DNA from: Capsicum annuum
Taxonomy: Eukaryota; Streptophyta; Magnoliopsida; Solanales; Solanaceae
NCBI RefSeq assembly: GCF_002878395.1
Contig: NC_061118.1
Location: forward strand, 87,940,228-88,004,227
Direction: 5' to 3'
Length of the DNA: 64,000 nucleotides
Shown piece after piece: positions 1 through 11,897 of this stretch; within the stretch, counting starts at the first letter, position 1; every line of letters begins with the position of its first letter. The position numbers and the translations under genes were made by a program. The notes under the pieces are model-generated. The model searched no databases. It saw only the letters and a program-made list of their open reading frames with translations, and was not told the DNA's origin.

Positions 1-61
1 CCCCCCCCAGACCCCACTAAGTGGGAATACACTGGGTTTGTTGTTGTTGTTGTTGTTGTTG
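1..61 (+). repeat. 3' end of a Solanaceae TS-type SINE with (TTG)n tail
   Basis: The window opens with a C-run followed by 'gaccccactaagtggg', 'aatacactgggt' and a TTG run ending about position 61. This order (GACCCCAC..GTGGGA.TACACTGGGT then TTG repeats) is what I know of the 3' end of the tRNA-derived TS SINE family of Solanaceae. The 5' part with the Pol III boxes lies outside the window. The SINE sits inside the 5' LTR of element A: the bases after it (62-175) resume the sequence that is continuous in A's 3' LTR near 31,370-31,491. Confidence 0.6.
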
Positions 62-175
62 GTTTTGCCATTATTATTAGTATTATGCTCTTGAGGTTAG
101 GCTAAGAGGGTAGTCTCTTGTCCATGGTGGGCTTGAGATACCCGTGATGGCCAGGCCCTGATTTTGGTCATGACA
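62..175 (+). mobile_element. Element A, 3' end of the 5' LTR (partial)
   Basis: This stretch matches the last part of the LTR at 29,714-31,491 ('ccatggtgggcttgagatac', 'ggtcatgaca'). It ends in CA directly before a 3-base gap and the primer binding site. The rest of this LTR lies upstream of the window or was displaced by the SINE at 1-61. Confidence 0.75.
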
Positions 176-178
176 AGC

Positions 179-191
179 TTGGTATCAGAGC
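179..191 (+). other. Primer binding site of element A (initiator Met tRNA)
   Basis: TTGGTATCAGAGC is complementary to the 3' end of plant initiator methionine tRNA, the usual primer of chromoviruses. It lies 3 bases after the LTR end. The leader from 192 to 387 contains no gene. Confidence 0.85.
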
Positions 192-387
192 ACGATTTAG
201 AGTCGTTAAGGTATCCACAAAGCTATGTCACATAGATTTCTTTTTATGGGTGTGTAGCTCACTATGCTTATAAGGTGGAGGCTACAAGTCATTTAGGAAT
301 GCTTCTCTTTCTTATGTTTAATTTCAGGCTGCAGAGTCTAGTGTTATGAAACTTTTGCTAACTCCTGGCTTCCTCGTATTTTTTATC

Positions 388-886
388 ATGCCTCCCCGAA
401 GATTTGATGCTCGTAGAAACTCTTCTGGGAACTCTATTCCACCTGAGGAGAATGTTGAGGGCACTCGCCCTACTTATAGAATGCAGACCCGATCTAGGAT
501 TCCTGTTCCTAATTGTACTGCTTTACGTGGGGTTTGACCTGTCCTTACTAATCCTCCTCAGGCTTTCCGTGCTAGCTAAGCCGACTCAGGGAGATACCTC
601 TAATACAAAGTTCTGTCAGTCTATTCACCTACTTACTTAATTAGTGGCATCTCAAGCTCGCCAATCTAATTGTGTTGGTTCTATTTCTCCTTCTTCTAAG
701 GTCACTCAAGTTGGATAGTTCATGAGATTGAATCCCCAAACCTGTATAGGCTCTAAGGTTAAGGAGGGTCCGTAGGGGTTCATTGATGTGATGGAGAAGA
801 TTTTCAGGGTGATGCATACTACTGATGTGGAGGGTGTGGAGTTTGTTGCTTATCAGTTCAAAGATTTAGCATATCAGTGGTATGAG
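388..886 (+). pseudogene. gag: Element A gag, N-terminal half (broken)
   Basis: The ATG at 388 opens a Tekay-type Gag that begins MPPRRFDARRNSSGN. It follows the LTR, PBS and leader at the usual distance. Frame-shifted pieces of the rest can be followed to 'YQWYE' at about 870-886, the segment just before the middle of the Gag core. A stop at codon 50 and several more stops and frameshifts break it. It ends at the target site ATGAG (882-886), where element B is inserted, and resumes at 25,373. Gag would form the cytoplasmic virus-like particle. This copy is dead. Confidence 0.75.
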
Positions 887-3800
887 TGTTTTATCCTTTT
901 CGAATTTTATATTCAAAGAAAATGGTTTTGACCCTTTCAAACTATTCAAGAAAATTTTGAAATAATTTTGAAAATAATTTACAAAGTCGCCACTTAATTT
1001 TTATAGAAAATATCAAAAAGACTTAGAAATTTCAAAGATTCAAAAAATAGAAATAAATCTTCAAAATTAGATAAACTAAGTAAGGGTTCAATTAACAGCC
1101 TAAAAAGGGTTTTAAGGCACTACGAAGCGTCCGAAAAAAAAAAAGGTTCACCAAAAGATCATTTTTTTTAACTAATTTACCAAAGGTGACTAACTTTGAA
1201 AAAAAAGGTTGCTTTATAAAATTATTTATTTATATGTTTAAAATTGACATTTGTTTATTCAAACGAGAAATAGTTTACTTGATTTAGAAAAAGTTATAGC
1301 ATATTTCACTTAATCCAGTATTAATTTTGAGAAAAAATTATGAAATATTTTGCTTAATTTATGACTGATTTTTGAGAACTATTACAAAATATGCTACTTG
1401 AAAAATATTTTACTTAATTCATAATTAATCACAAAAAGTCAAGATTTGAGAAAAAAAATCAAGAAATATTCCAATTGAGAAATATGTTACTTAATTCATA
1501 ATTAATTATAGAAAGATAGGATTTTCAAGGAAAAATTAGTTTTCTTGGTTTGAAAGAAATTATTTTAACCTAAATAGACTATTAGTCATGTGAACAAAGA
1601 CAAGTGCCATTTTAAGACAGAAGACTTAACAATTTACTTTTAAAACTAGTTTTAGGAAGAACAATCGAAAGAACCACTTTAATCAATTTAGACAAGATAA
1701 ATTAGGTGAAAAATTGTGAATTAAGTATGAAAATCGATAAAATAGAATGGCAACAACATGGGGAACCACTAGGTTAATTAATTAAAGTTAGTGTTAATAC
1801 AAATAAACAAGCATAAATGATAAACTATAAGAAAATAAAAGATAAGAGTTGAAGTTGGGCCCTTCTTGGGCCCATCACTAAGTTGTCTAGCCTTTGGGCT
1901 TCCAATATTATGGACTTTAGGTCCTTTTTCCTGCAGTGAATACCATATGTATACCAGTTATATTTTTCTGTATTTTTATGTGTATAAGGTGTATATATGA
2001 CCGTATTTCAGCGACATACACACAACTTTATTCCTCCCCCTATAAAATCAGCTTTCTTTTCTATTTCCCTTTTCCTGAAATTGTATATTTACATATATCT
2101 GTTGTATACCAGCACTGTATTGATCCAATTTCTTCAGGTATTAGTCCATTTTGGACTTGGTGTGGGTCTTGACTCGATGCAAGTTGGGTTTAACCCAAAT
2201 ACGAGAGAAGGGAGTCTGAGGGACTCAACGGAGGTGTTCATGAATATAACAAGGGGTAAATAGTAGTATCAAGAAGTAGATCAAGTATTAAAGCACCGCA
2301 CTCATAACTCCAAAGAACATTCCATGATCACAAAATCACTCTTGATGAATTCAGAGGATTCAATTGATACACAATAACATAGATACAGATTATTATTTAC
2401 ACCAATAATCTCAACAAAATGTTAAATAAAGGTTGATGATTTATACATCTATCGACATAAACCATATTAACTTTATAAGCGACCTAATGATTTTTTTTTC
2501 AAATTAGAAACCCAACAAGGTCATCCACAGCAGGCCTATGAATTTCAAAAATACTAACAATATCATTTTTAGAAGACCTCAAATATTTTCCTTCCTTGAC
2601 TCTTCAAGCCAACTTAAAAGATCATGATTCAAACTCTAGGGAAATGAATGCTTTTTCACTTGAAGTTTTAAGATGCATTAAGAAAATCGACTTCGTCATT
2701 AAATGTTGCAACCACAGAAACATGTAATGCATACCTCAAAATAAACATGTAAGGCCTAGTATTGCCAAATTCCGAAAAAACACAAATAATTTCACTATTT
2801 GAACCAAAGTTTAAAATTTCCATGGCGTTATAAGTACTAGAAAAACACAACAAAAACAACCAAAATGACTACACACCACCCTTTGACAGCTTGCATAACC
2901 ACATGACAAATATTTTCACATCATCGATTCAGAAAGATAAACCTATCCTTTTGTACCAAGCTGTCCAGTTAATTATGCCCCTAAGTCCATTAAAATTTAT
3001 CTCTTTTATTGATTAGTCCACTCATGACATACGTTTTTTCGGTTCTTGTAAGTACAACAATATCATACGGACAAATTTTAACTAGCTATCGGTCGTGAAA
3101 CAACATAAACTATGATTGAACTAACAGATAATCAATAAAAGTTTAAAATTAGTAATAGAGCCGACAAAATGTAAAGTTTATACATTCACAGAGGAAGGAT
3201 CTCAACAAGATGAAGGCTTTACTTTTTTAGTATAGGAACTGGTTTGACGAAATGACAAAGATGACTTCGGAATCAAATTTTAACTCAAGTTTTGTCAGAG
3301 TTTAGGATGAGTTTGACTTATTTTCAATTACGTGATATTAGAGGAATGTTCCCCCAGAATCTCCAAGTTTTTTCCCAAAATCCCTTCTTTTAAACCCCCA
3401 TTCAACAATGGTTATTTATAGGGGAAATTTAGCGCGGGGGAGGGGGGGGAGGGAATATTAGGGTTTCTGATGGATTTCAAACTAAATTGGAAATCCTTTT
3501 CTTGAGAATTTTTTAGTTCCACAGTGATATTTGAACTGAATTGGATCAATGGGATGGGAAGAAAAAGAACATTAACTTTATTGGAGGCGAATTAATTTCT
3601 TGCTCGAAGTGGTGAATTACCAACTGGAGACGGTGAAAAACTGTTTGATTTTAGTTATAAATGGCTAAATAAAAGGGTAAAATAGTAACAATGCGGGGCG
3701 GCTAGGGTTTGGGGTTGTTGATTGTCGTTGTTTGCGTTACGGCATACAACGCAGTTGGAATTGATTTCTTGTTGTTGTATGTTGGTGTCGAAGGATGCTA

Positions 3801-4533
3801 TTAAACGTTGGATGATGTTTGTTTTTATTGAGCTATTGTTGAATGCATTATTGAAGGCAAAAAGAGGGAAGAATTGGGTCGGGTCAGTGTTGTGGGTTGT
3901 TGGGCCGATCTGAGGGAAAAAGTAAACTGATTAGGTAAGTTTACGGTCAGGTCTGGTGTTGGTAATATTGTCGTTGGGCTGCTAATGTGCTAAAATAAAA
4001 AGGAGAGTTCAAGGGATTTAGCCTATTCAGGTCATTTATTAATTAACCAGCAAGTGAAAATTTAGACAATTCAATTTAAATCTTAGCCTAATTAAAATTC
4101 AATTGACCAAACTGATTTCGATTAAGGTCCAATTTAATGAATTGACTAAATTAAAATAAAATTTGAAATAAATTAACTACCAATTCATTCCCGAGCTTCT
4201 TGATTTAATAAAATAAAATAAATATTTATATAAATAAATTATTTTTTAGAGTAAATTATATTTAAATCAAGATATTTAGCAATTTGAATCAATTTTCAAG
4301 CTAAGCCTTGATTAAAATCTGATTTTCCATGAAATAATTTTTTAAGTAACAAAATTATACGATTTCATATATATGAATACAAAAATATATAATCATTACT
4401 TAAAATGGAAAAATTACCTACATAAATACTTTAAAAGCTTTTATCCGGATAAAATAAATATTGTTATTTTATTTAAAATCAAAGAGACTCGGAATTAAAC
4501 TTTGTCATGGAGGACAAAAATTAGGTTTCAACA
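887..4533 (-). mobile_element. Element B 3' LTR
   Basis: This matches 21,758-25,372 along its whole length with many substitutions and some indels. It is terminated by TG (887) and CA (4,532-4,533) on the + strand. It is bordered outside by the ATGAG target copy and inside by a purine-rich tract. Open frames within it, such as 1,936-2,263 and 3,722-3,913, are not conserved between the two LTR copies as proteins, so I regard them as chance. Because its mate differs often, the insertion is not recent. Confidence 0.92.
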
Positions 4534-4549
4534 ACTTTTCCCGTTTTTT
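4534..4549 (-). other. Polypurine tract of element B
   Basis: On the minus strand, AAAAAACGGGAAAAGT directly precedes the 3' LTR (TGTTGAAACC). This is the expected plus-strand priming site. Confidence 0.8.
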
Positions 4550-5722
4550 GGGTACAGTAGATGCAAGTAACTGTGGGCGAAGGGAGTTTGACATTCCTAA
4601 TTTTTTGTCTGATCACTAACTTATTTCTGGAAGAGGTTGATTTTCGCATAAGTTTTATTGAGCTATGACCGAACCCCTGGTATCGGGTTTCCTACATATC
4701 TCAGGTTTCATGAGAACTCAGGTCACTTGTAGTTCATAAGGCTTAATTTTAAGCACAATTTTCAAGGAATTCACAAGTTATTCCAACTTTTAAATTTTAG
4801 AGAAATTGAAAAGATGGGGAATAAGTGAATTGCGGGGAGGTTAGAATACAGTCGAGTTGTCCACATGAAGCTCAACCTTCATATCCCGAAGACCCAGGGA
4901 ATCAGACTGCCTGTAGTTCAACTTGAACAGTGTAAAAGGTAGTTTTTTATGTTGAGACGACCTTTGACTCAAAAAAATAATGGACATTTAAGCTAGGGAC
5001 TAGAGGTTTGTAATTATCTCAATTACAAAATATGGGACCCTCACATATGTAAATATGAGCTACATGGACATAATTCCCAAAGCTCTAGGTTTATGTCACC
5101 CTAATTTGAAGAAAAAGGAAAGTTACTTTCTGCGTGAGTTTAGAAATACTCCAAAAGTGAAACTGAAGTCAAAATCCCAAAACACCCACATGCCTTCTAA
5201 TAGGAATGTGGTTTGATGGTGGTGGAAGTTGTCTTTTAGCTCGAGTCCAAAGATTTTGATATTCCTCTTCGGACTATGTCCCATTTAGCTACTAAGAAAA
5301 ATCTCCACGTTATGTTGCATCCTTTTTGGAGCCGTCCGCACCTATGATTATGGTTTGAGATGTTCATCCTTTTGGATGCTCTCGACAATATATCAAACAA
5401 AACTGCTAGTGATAAACATAATTCATTATGGAGTTTATATTCTTCTACCATATTTCCGCTTGAGTTGCCACCTAGAAAATACGTCACCCTCTCATGTAAC
5501 TATTTGGAGGGAGACAACCTACACAACAACCTTCTTGGTTGTTAGGTAAAATAGTTGTTTTGATGGTTGAAAATTTCTTCAAAGTGGAGTGGCCCTCTTG
5601 GATACTGACAACACTTATGTAGAATGGTCCCTGCAACTGTGTAATCTTATGCTGATGTGATAACCCTTTTAGTTACCTATAACACTTCTTGTATTTGACT
5701 GCGGGAAGTCTTTACATCTTTC

Positions 5723-6390
5723 ATATCAATAAAACTCATAGATATCCCTCGAATTTTCATCTTTGGGTAATCTTGTGCATAATTTGATGTTAGATATGAG
5801 GTGACTTATAGATATCATTTGAGTTTCTAGATTTTGGGTAATCTTGTATATTTATCTAACCTTGGATAAGAGATCACTTATAGACATCCCTTAAATCGCT
5901 AGCTCTTTGGTATTCTTGTACATCATTCGACCTTTGATAGAATATGACTTATAGATATCTCTCAAATTAGTGTCTTTGGATAGTCCTGCGCATAATCTAT
6001 CTTGGATATGATGTGGCTTATAGAGAACCCTTGGACCTATCAATTTTGATAATCTTGCTTAATTTTTGATAAGGATTTAGTTGTGACTTATGGATAGCCT
6101 TCAAACTATCGACCTTCGAGTAACCTGTACACTATCCAATTATGATGTTGTAGCGACTTACATATGACCCGTGGACTATCAAATTATGGATAATCTTACC
6201 CATGGACTATCAACTTGTGTATAATCTTACACATTATTTTATCTTAAATAATGTGACCAAGAGATGACCCTCGAATTATCAATTCTCAAAAAATCTGGAC
6301 GTCGTACATCTTTGGATAACGACTTATAGACATCTTTCAAACTATATATTTTTGGATATCTGGTGGTGAATGTCATTTTATCTTTGATAA
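5723..6390. repeat. Tandem array, about 70-75 bp unit, about 9 degenerate copies
   Basis: Successive units carry 'gacttatagatatc', then a variable centre containing 'tcaaattat', then 'tttggataatcttg' and 'cacat.atct'. Unit starts can be followed at about 5,727, 5,803, 5,878, 5,947, 6,018, 6,078, 6,150, 6,260 and 6,320. Copies are strongly diverged. A further pair of related 75-80 bp units ('ccag/tactagactg..tcaccttt.tgtgatta') follows to about 6,600. Confidence 0.75.
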
Positions 6391-6689
6391 CTGATGCACT
6401 TGAAGATGATTAATATATCTCAATGTCACGCTGCTTTGCCTTTACGTGATTTTATCATATATGAATTCTTTAGAATATCCTTCAGCACCAGACTCTTTTT
6501 TTTATGTGATTAACGATTATATATTGATATGCTTCAAAGTATCCTTATGTACTAGACTGATTCACCTTTGTGTGATTAATAGATATAGAAGACTTTGAAT
6601 CAATTATGGGCATCACATGTAATTTAGAGATGCACTTTGATTGTTGTCCCTTCGAAACTAGTCGAAGAAGGCAATATGGTCTTCAAGCC

Positions 6690-6862
6690 ATGGCCCCTAT
6701 GCTATGGCATACCTTTTTGGCATGACCCTCTCATCATGTCCCTCTTGGCATGGCCCTTTCAACATGGCCCTCTCTACATAGCCCTTTCGGCATGGCCCTT
6801 TCACATGGCCCTCTCTGCATGACCCTTTTGGCATAGCCCTCTTGGCATGGACTTTTAGCATG
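6690..6862. repeat. Minisatellite with a 13-15 bp unit (catggccctttcgg)
   Basis: About ten to eleven consecutive units of the type 'catggccctttcgg' or 'catggccctctc' run from the Ogre 3' region. They are much more GC-rich than their surroundings. The open frame at 6,637-6,822 is produced by this repeat and is not a gene. Confidence 0.8.
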
Positions 6863-7829
6863 GTATAATGCAGTAGAAAGATGAGGAGGAATGCAAATAA
6901 CTATGCAACGATTGTAGAAAACATTACCTTGACCATTCCACTAGCATGTTTGACCTTCTAAATATACCATTTTAAATATCGCATCCTTGATTTGCTGGGG
7001 ATATAAGTAAGTCATTATATTATTTTTCACTTCTGATGATATCTGCAATAATAGAAAACTGTTAGTTTTGGGAAACTCAACTGTTTTCAACTTTCTGACT
7101 ATTCTAGTTCTTTTTTATCAGTCTTGGGATGTTCGACTTTCTTGTATTCCTTTAAACCAATGAAACATATTGAATAACCGGTGTTTATATTGATTCTTTA
7201 TCGACTTTAGGATAACCTGCATCCATAGAAAAATTGTTAGATTTTGGTAAAACTAATCTGTGTTGACCTCGTTGGTCTTTAGCTCCCATCATTGTCATCA
7301 CCGGGTAATCTTTTTTTTCTGGTGTTTACCATCTTTTGGCTCCTACTTTGTCTCCTCGAGTTGGTGGGTGTAAGGCAAAATTATAGTATAAATTAATTTA
7401 TAGTAAATATTTTGCAAGTAATTAAATTTTCAAAAATTATTTTATAAGATTGGGAGGGATCTCTGTTAATTAAGTCAAGTCTCTAATAGCTTTAATGAAC
7501 ACTTTTGGATTGAGGCATTGACACATCTGTCATTCTGTCAGTGAGCTCTGGAGATTTTTTACTATTGTGGATAAGTAGTTTTGGAAAGGAGCCTTTGTAG
7601 TTGAAGGTCCATGAAGTTGACTTTGCTCTTTTGGTGCCAAAATCTTCGTTGTCGTTATTGAACTCTTTTGTACAGTATGGTAGAAATTTTGAGGCCTACG
7701 TCAAAATTTCTTCCCCAGTTACTGATATCTCTCTCAAAATTTAATTTGTCTTGCGAGGGGATGATCTTCTTCTTTTAAATTTTTAAGATTCCTTCTCAAA
7801 AATATTACCTCAGTTTCCATTTCCTGGGG

Positions 7830-8215
7830 CTGATATGACCGAGCCATTGTGGCGCCTACATATCCTGTTGGGTAAAAATCAGGTCAAATGTAGTTCCCAC
7901 AACATAAAAGAGGATAAATTAGAGTTAAAAGAGTGACTGAAGATGACAAAGGCCACCTATATATCCCATCCTTGGGAATTCATGTCATTATGTGGTTCAG
8001 GATAATATAAATAAAGTTTCCTAAGGGGTTGACCAAAGCCAACATAGGCTGCCTACGTATCCTTTTTTAGGAATTCAGGTCAAACGTAATTCATACATCA
8101 AGATAAAGGGAATTTTCTCCTAAGGGGTTGGTCAAAGCCGACATAGTCCTTCTACGTAGCTTATTCTTGAGAATTTAGGTCAAATATAGTTCGTATATAA
8201 AGATAAAGGGGATTT
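7830..8215. repeat. Tandem array of about 110 bp units with CTACGTATC/CAGGTCAAA motif
   Basis: Units share 'aaggggttgrccaaagcc', 'acatag..c.tacgta', 'cttg.gaattcaggtcaaa' and 'tagttc.tacatcaagataa'. Four copies are recognisable, near 7,838, 7,940, 8,022 and 8,130. Related single copies occur at 4,670-4,745 and 18,050-18,125. The array lies immediately after the integrase stop. Confidence 0.7.
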
Positions 8216-8282
8216 TAAAGCTACTACAATACATAAAAATAATTACAAATGAGAAAGCAATTACAAGGAAATAAGCACAAAG

Positions 8283-9460
8283 GAGCCCCATATCAGACAT
8301 AGTATCTCTTTATTGTATCATAATTGATTGGTTTGGTCCACCTTCGTCCACCCATTTCAGAAAAAATCAAGGCTTCTCCCAATAACACTTTCCAGACTAC
8401 ATATGGTCCTAGACAATTTGGAGCGAACTTCTCCTTATACTCCTCTTAGTGAGGGAAGATGCATTTAAGCACCAATCTTTCAGCTTCAAACGTGCGAGCT
8501 TTTACTTTTTTGTTGAAAGCATGAATTATTTTTCATTGATATAATTGGTCGTGGCATACGACTCTCATCCTCTTTTCATTGATCATCATAAGTTGTTTAT
8601 AGATAGTGCAGACCCATTTTTCATTACTCAGTCCTGCTTCATGGATGATTCTTAAAGATGGTATTTTAACTTCAGCGGGTATTACCACTTCTGTCCCATA
8701 TACTAACACATAAGGAGTTACCCCATTCAAAGTTCTAACTATCGTGCGATATCCCAGCAAGGCATGGGGAAAACATGTCCTGCCATAATCGGTAATTATC
8801 GAGCATCTTTTTAAAGATCTTCTTGATATTCTTGTTGGCAACTTCTACTGCTTCATTAATTTAAGGGCGATATGCGGTTGAATTTTGATGAGTGATATTG
8901 AACTACTCACATATCTCTTTCATCAAATTACGATTCAAGTTTGCTTCATTATATGTAATGATTGAGTTAGGCATCTCGAATTGACAAATTAAATTGTTTT
9001 TAACAAAGTATGGTACTACCTTCTTGGTTGCGGATTTATATAAAGAAACTTTCACCCACTTGGGTAAAGTAATCAATAGCAACTAAGATGAATCTGTGTC
9101 CATTAGAAGCTTGTGGCTCAATCGAGCCAATGACATCCATGCCCCAAGATATAAACGGCCAAGGAAAGCTCATAACATTAAGTTCATGTGGGGGCACTCG
9201 AATCAGATCTCCATGTATCTGGAACTTATGACATTTTTTCACAAACTTTCTATAGTCGCTTTCCATGGTCATCTAGAAATAGCTGGCTCTTAGGATCTTC
9301 TTGGCTAGAGTGAATCCATTCGTATGAGGTCTACATATTTTGGCATGGATTTCTTCGAGTAATTTTATAGCTTCAACGGAATCAACATAGCACAGAAATT
9401 CCAAATCAGGGGACCTCCTATAAAGGACTTCTCCATTCAAAAAGAAATTACTGTCCATTC
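8283..9460 (-). pseudogene. pol: Element B integrase (broken)
   Basis: This is the integrase of the B polyprotein, which would insert cDNA in the nucleus. The minus-strand segments read in order as follows. At 9,458-9,273 is the N-terminal region (YRRSPDLEFLCYVDS..). At 9,272-9,036 is the zinc-finger end and core start ('FVKKCHKFQIHGD', 'SWGMDVIGSIEPQA', with the first catalytic Asp in GMDVIG). At 8,841-8,533 is the core end ('HALLGYRT', 'VLVYGTEVVIPAEV', 'MRVVCHDQLYQ'). A tail ending KRYYV-stop lies at about 8,283-8,330. These motifs are typical of Tat-lineage integrases. No chromodomain is present, as expected for Tat. Stops and frameshifts separate the pieces, and the middle of the core (8,842-9,035) is badly decayed. 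Confidence 0.8.
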
Positions 9461-10060
9461 GATCATTTTCTTCTGATTGATATTTGCATCTTCGGGATAC
9501 ACCCCAACTTCTAAATACCTCTTGCTATCGAAGTACCATGGCTTTCCATCTGGTTCTACCTCAACTTGTGCACAATGTCCAGGTTGCTCCTTTAAACTCA
9601 TCTCTAATGGGTTAATGTAACTTTGATCCAGATGTTGAATCATGAAGGATATAATGGCCAAATCATCAATGAACTCATTTTGTGTCCTTGGAACATGCTT
9701 GAATTCCACTTCCTTGAATCTTCTGCATAACTTTTGTACCAATTCCACGTATGGCATGTTTTTAGGATTGTTTATGGCCCATTCACCCCAAACCCGGTGA
9801 ACCAATAGATCAAAATCTCCAATGACTAGTAGCTCTCGCACATTCATACCAATGGCCAATCTAAGACTGAGAATGCAAGCCTCATATTCAGCTATATTAT
9901 TGGTGCATAGAAAGCGTACTTTGGCAGTAACTGAATAGTGTTGACCAGTTTCTAATTTTAAGACTGCCCTAATTCCTGAACCCTTGTAATTAACCTCTCC
10001 ATCGAAGAACAATCTTCAACCTGGGTATACTTCAGCAATGTTTGGAGTAGCTCATATTCT
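9437..10060 (-). pseudogene. pol: Element B second (archaeal-type) RNase H domain
   Basis: One open stretch of 191 codons carries an RNase H fold distinct from the one fused to RT. It has 'FFDGEVNYKGSGI' (first Asp), 'NNIAEYEACI' (Glu), 'VIGDFDLLVH' (Asp) and 'FKHVPRTQNEFID' near its end. An additional archaeal-type RNase H between RT/RNase H and integrase is diagnostic of Tat-lineage elements. It is the longest continuous frame left in B. The sequence continues toward the integrase with the Tat-type spacer (KPWYFDSKRYLEVGVYPED). It is no longer connected in frame with RT. Confidence 0.85.
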
Positions 10061-10099
10061 TCATCAACTGGACTCTCAGCTAGATGATCTTTTAGGGAT

Positions 10100-11650
10100 T
10101 GGCCTTTTATCGCCTTTTAAGTCACGTATACAATGTCGAACTCACTCAACAGAATTTTCCATTAGGCAAATTTCCCCGTGGATATGGACTTCTGGGAATA
10201 TGTATGTCAAATTATCCATTCTGGAGATAAGATACGTTGTTTATGACGTTAGGTAATGCCTTAACTTTTGGACTACCCAGGTCAATGCACAACACGTCCT
10301 TTCTAATAGTATGTAACGAGCCTTAAATGGAATGAAATTCTTACTCAAGAAATAAAATGCTCTTTCTTTCTTTCCAGTTTCATCATGTTTCCCTAAGATA
10401 CATCCAAATGAATTGTCAGTGATCGATAAATACAACATTAGAGGGCTTCCTTCTCTTGGAGGAACTTGTACTGGTGGACTAGAGAGATAATCCTTGATCT
10501 TGTCAAAAGATTCCTGGCATTCCTCGGTCCATTCATTTGGTGCATCATGATTTAATATCTTAAGGATTGGTTTATAAGTAACCATCGACTGGGCTATGAA
10601 CATGCTGATGTAATTCAATCTTCCTAAGAAACTCATGACTTGCTTCTTTATCTTCGGAGGAGGCAATTCATGGATCACATTAATTTTTGAGGGGTCGAGC
10701 TCAATGCCCCTTCTACTAGCTATGAAACCCAACAATTTTCCAGTTGTTACCCCAAAAAATATTTGGTGGGATTCAACTTCAAATTATACTTTCGTAACTA
10801 ATCAAAAAAACTTTCCCAAATGGTCCTAATAGTCCAAGCTCTTGAGAGATTTAATGAACATATCGTCCATGTACACTTTAATCTCTTTATAGATCATATC
10901 ATGAAATATGGTTGTCATGGCTCTTATATATGTAGCGCCAGCATTCTTGAGACTGAAAGGCATCACCCTATAGTAATAAACACCCTAAGGTATGATGAAA
11001 GTTGTTTTCTCTTTATCTTCTTCATCTATCAGTATTTGATGATACCCAGCAAAACAATCCATGAATGATTGTATTTCATGCCTTGTACAATTGTCAATAA
11101 GAATATGTATGTTGGGTAATGGAAAGTTATCTTTAGGACTGGCCTTGTTCAAGTCCCTATAATTAACACAAATCCTAACCTTTCCATCTTTCTTCAATAC
11201 TGGAACAATATTGACTAGCCATGTTGAATACTTCGTGACTTCAATTACATTAGCTTGGATTTGCTTAGTGACTTCTTCCTTCATTTTTAAACTCAGATCT
11301 AGCTAAAATTTCTCCAACTTATGCTTCACAGGATTGAATCTTGGTTTAATTGGAAACTTGTGTGATACAATATTCGTACTCAACCCTGGCATGTCATCAT
11401 AGGACCAAGCAAATATATCAATGTATTCTTTAAGCAACTTGACAAGTCTCTTTTTTGTGCTTCTGCAAGATGAATGCTGGTTCTGGTTTCTTTCACTTCT
11501 CCATAATTACCTAGATTCACTATCTCAATTTTCTCTAGGTTGGGCTTTTCTCGATCCTCAAAATCTTTTAGTTCCTCTATTAATCATTCTGGGCCAACAT
11601 TTTTTATCATAGTCCTTCTATTCATCATCATTTGCTTTGATTTGTTCATT
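10100..11650 (-). pseudogene. pol: Element B reverse transcriptase and RNase H (broken)
   Basis: Reading right to left, a pre-RT linker (11,650-11,300: 'FEDREKPNLEKIEIVNLG', 'MPGLSTNIVSHKFPIKP') is followed by the RT palm at 11,284-10,985. The palm has 'VPVLKKDGKVRICVNYRDLN', 'KASPKDNFPLP' and 'FAGYHQILIDEEDKEKT'. The catalytic box YMDD lies at 10,862-10,873. The thumb and the start of RNase H are open at 10,735-10,241 ('LGFIASRRGIELDPSKI', 'LGRLNYIS', 'ERAFYFLSKNF'). The enzyme would copy element RNA to DNA. The catalytic motif is kept, but stops occur before and after it. Solo LTR C separates this block from the protease. Confidence 0.88.
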
Positions 11651-11897
11651 TAGATCTTGATATGACATGACATTGGCAGGTTTTAACTTCTTAGTACTAA
11701 AATCATAAACAATACAAGTTAGATTATAGCAATCGGATAATGCAATAAGAATAAGTAAAAATATCTTCATAATAAAGGAGGTTTTTGTTGAAATTTAAAA
11801 CATTACTGACACTGGTTATGATCTGCACTAGTGTGGGCCTAAGCCTTTTGGAAAAAATAAAAATTGAAATAAACAAAACTTCAAGGGTGGGTCTCAA

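Larger units (their letters stand above)
4550..8282 (-). other. Element B 3' untranslated region (3.7 kb) rich in tandem repeats
   Basis: There is no integrase or other coding sequence between the integrase end and the PPT. The stretch holds three tandem arrays (annotated separately) and scattered copies of a 'CTACGTATC ... CAGGTCAAA ... TAGTTC' motif. The open frames at 5,236-5,549 on both strands show no family features. Long, repeat-laden 3' untranslated regions are known in Ogre-type elements. Between 6,870 and 7,800 I see no repeat or gene. Confidence 0.75.

Noticed and set aside
1936..2263. Overlapping open frames in the left LTR of element B
   Set aside because: They lie wholly in LTR sequence, differ by indels and stops in the partner LTR (22,790-23,110), and show no protein family features.
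5236..5549. Open frames on both strands in the Ogre 3' region
   Set aside because: They are opposite-strand overlaps in a non-coding interval with no conserved motifs.
6637..6822. 61-codon frame rich in Trp, Pro and His
   Set aside because: It is generated by the 14-bp minisatellite at 6,690-6,862; the periodic protein has no other support.
10862..11284. Endogenous pararetrovirus (caulimovirus-like) RT
   Set aside because: RT motifs, LTRs, PBS/PPT and integrase show Ty3/gypsy elements; no movement protein or coat zinc-finger order typical of caulimoviruses was seen.
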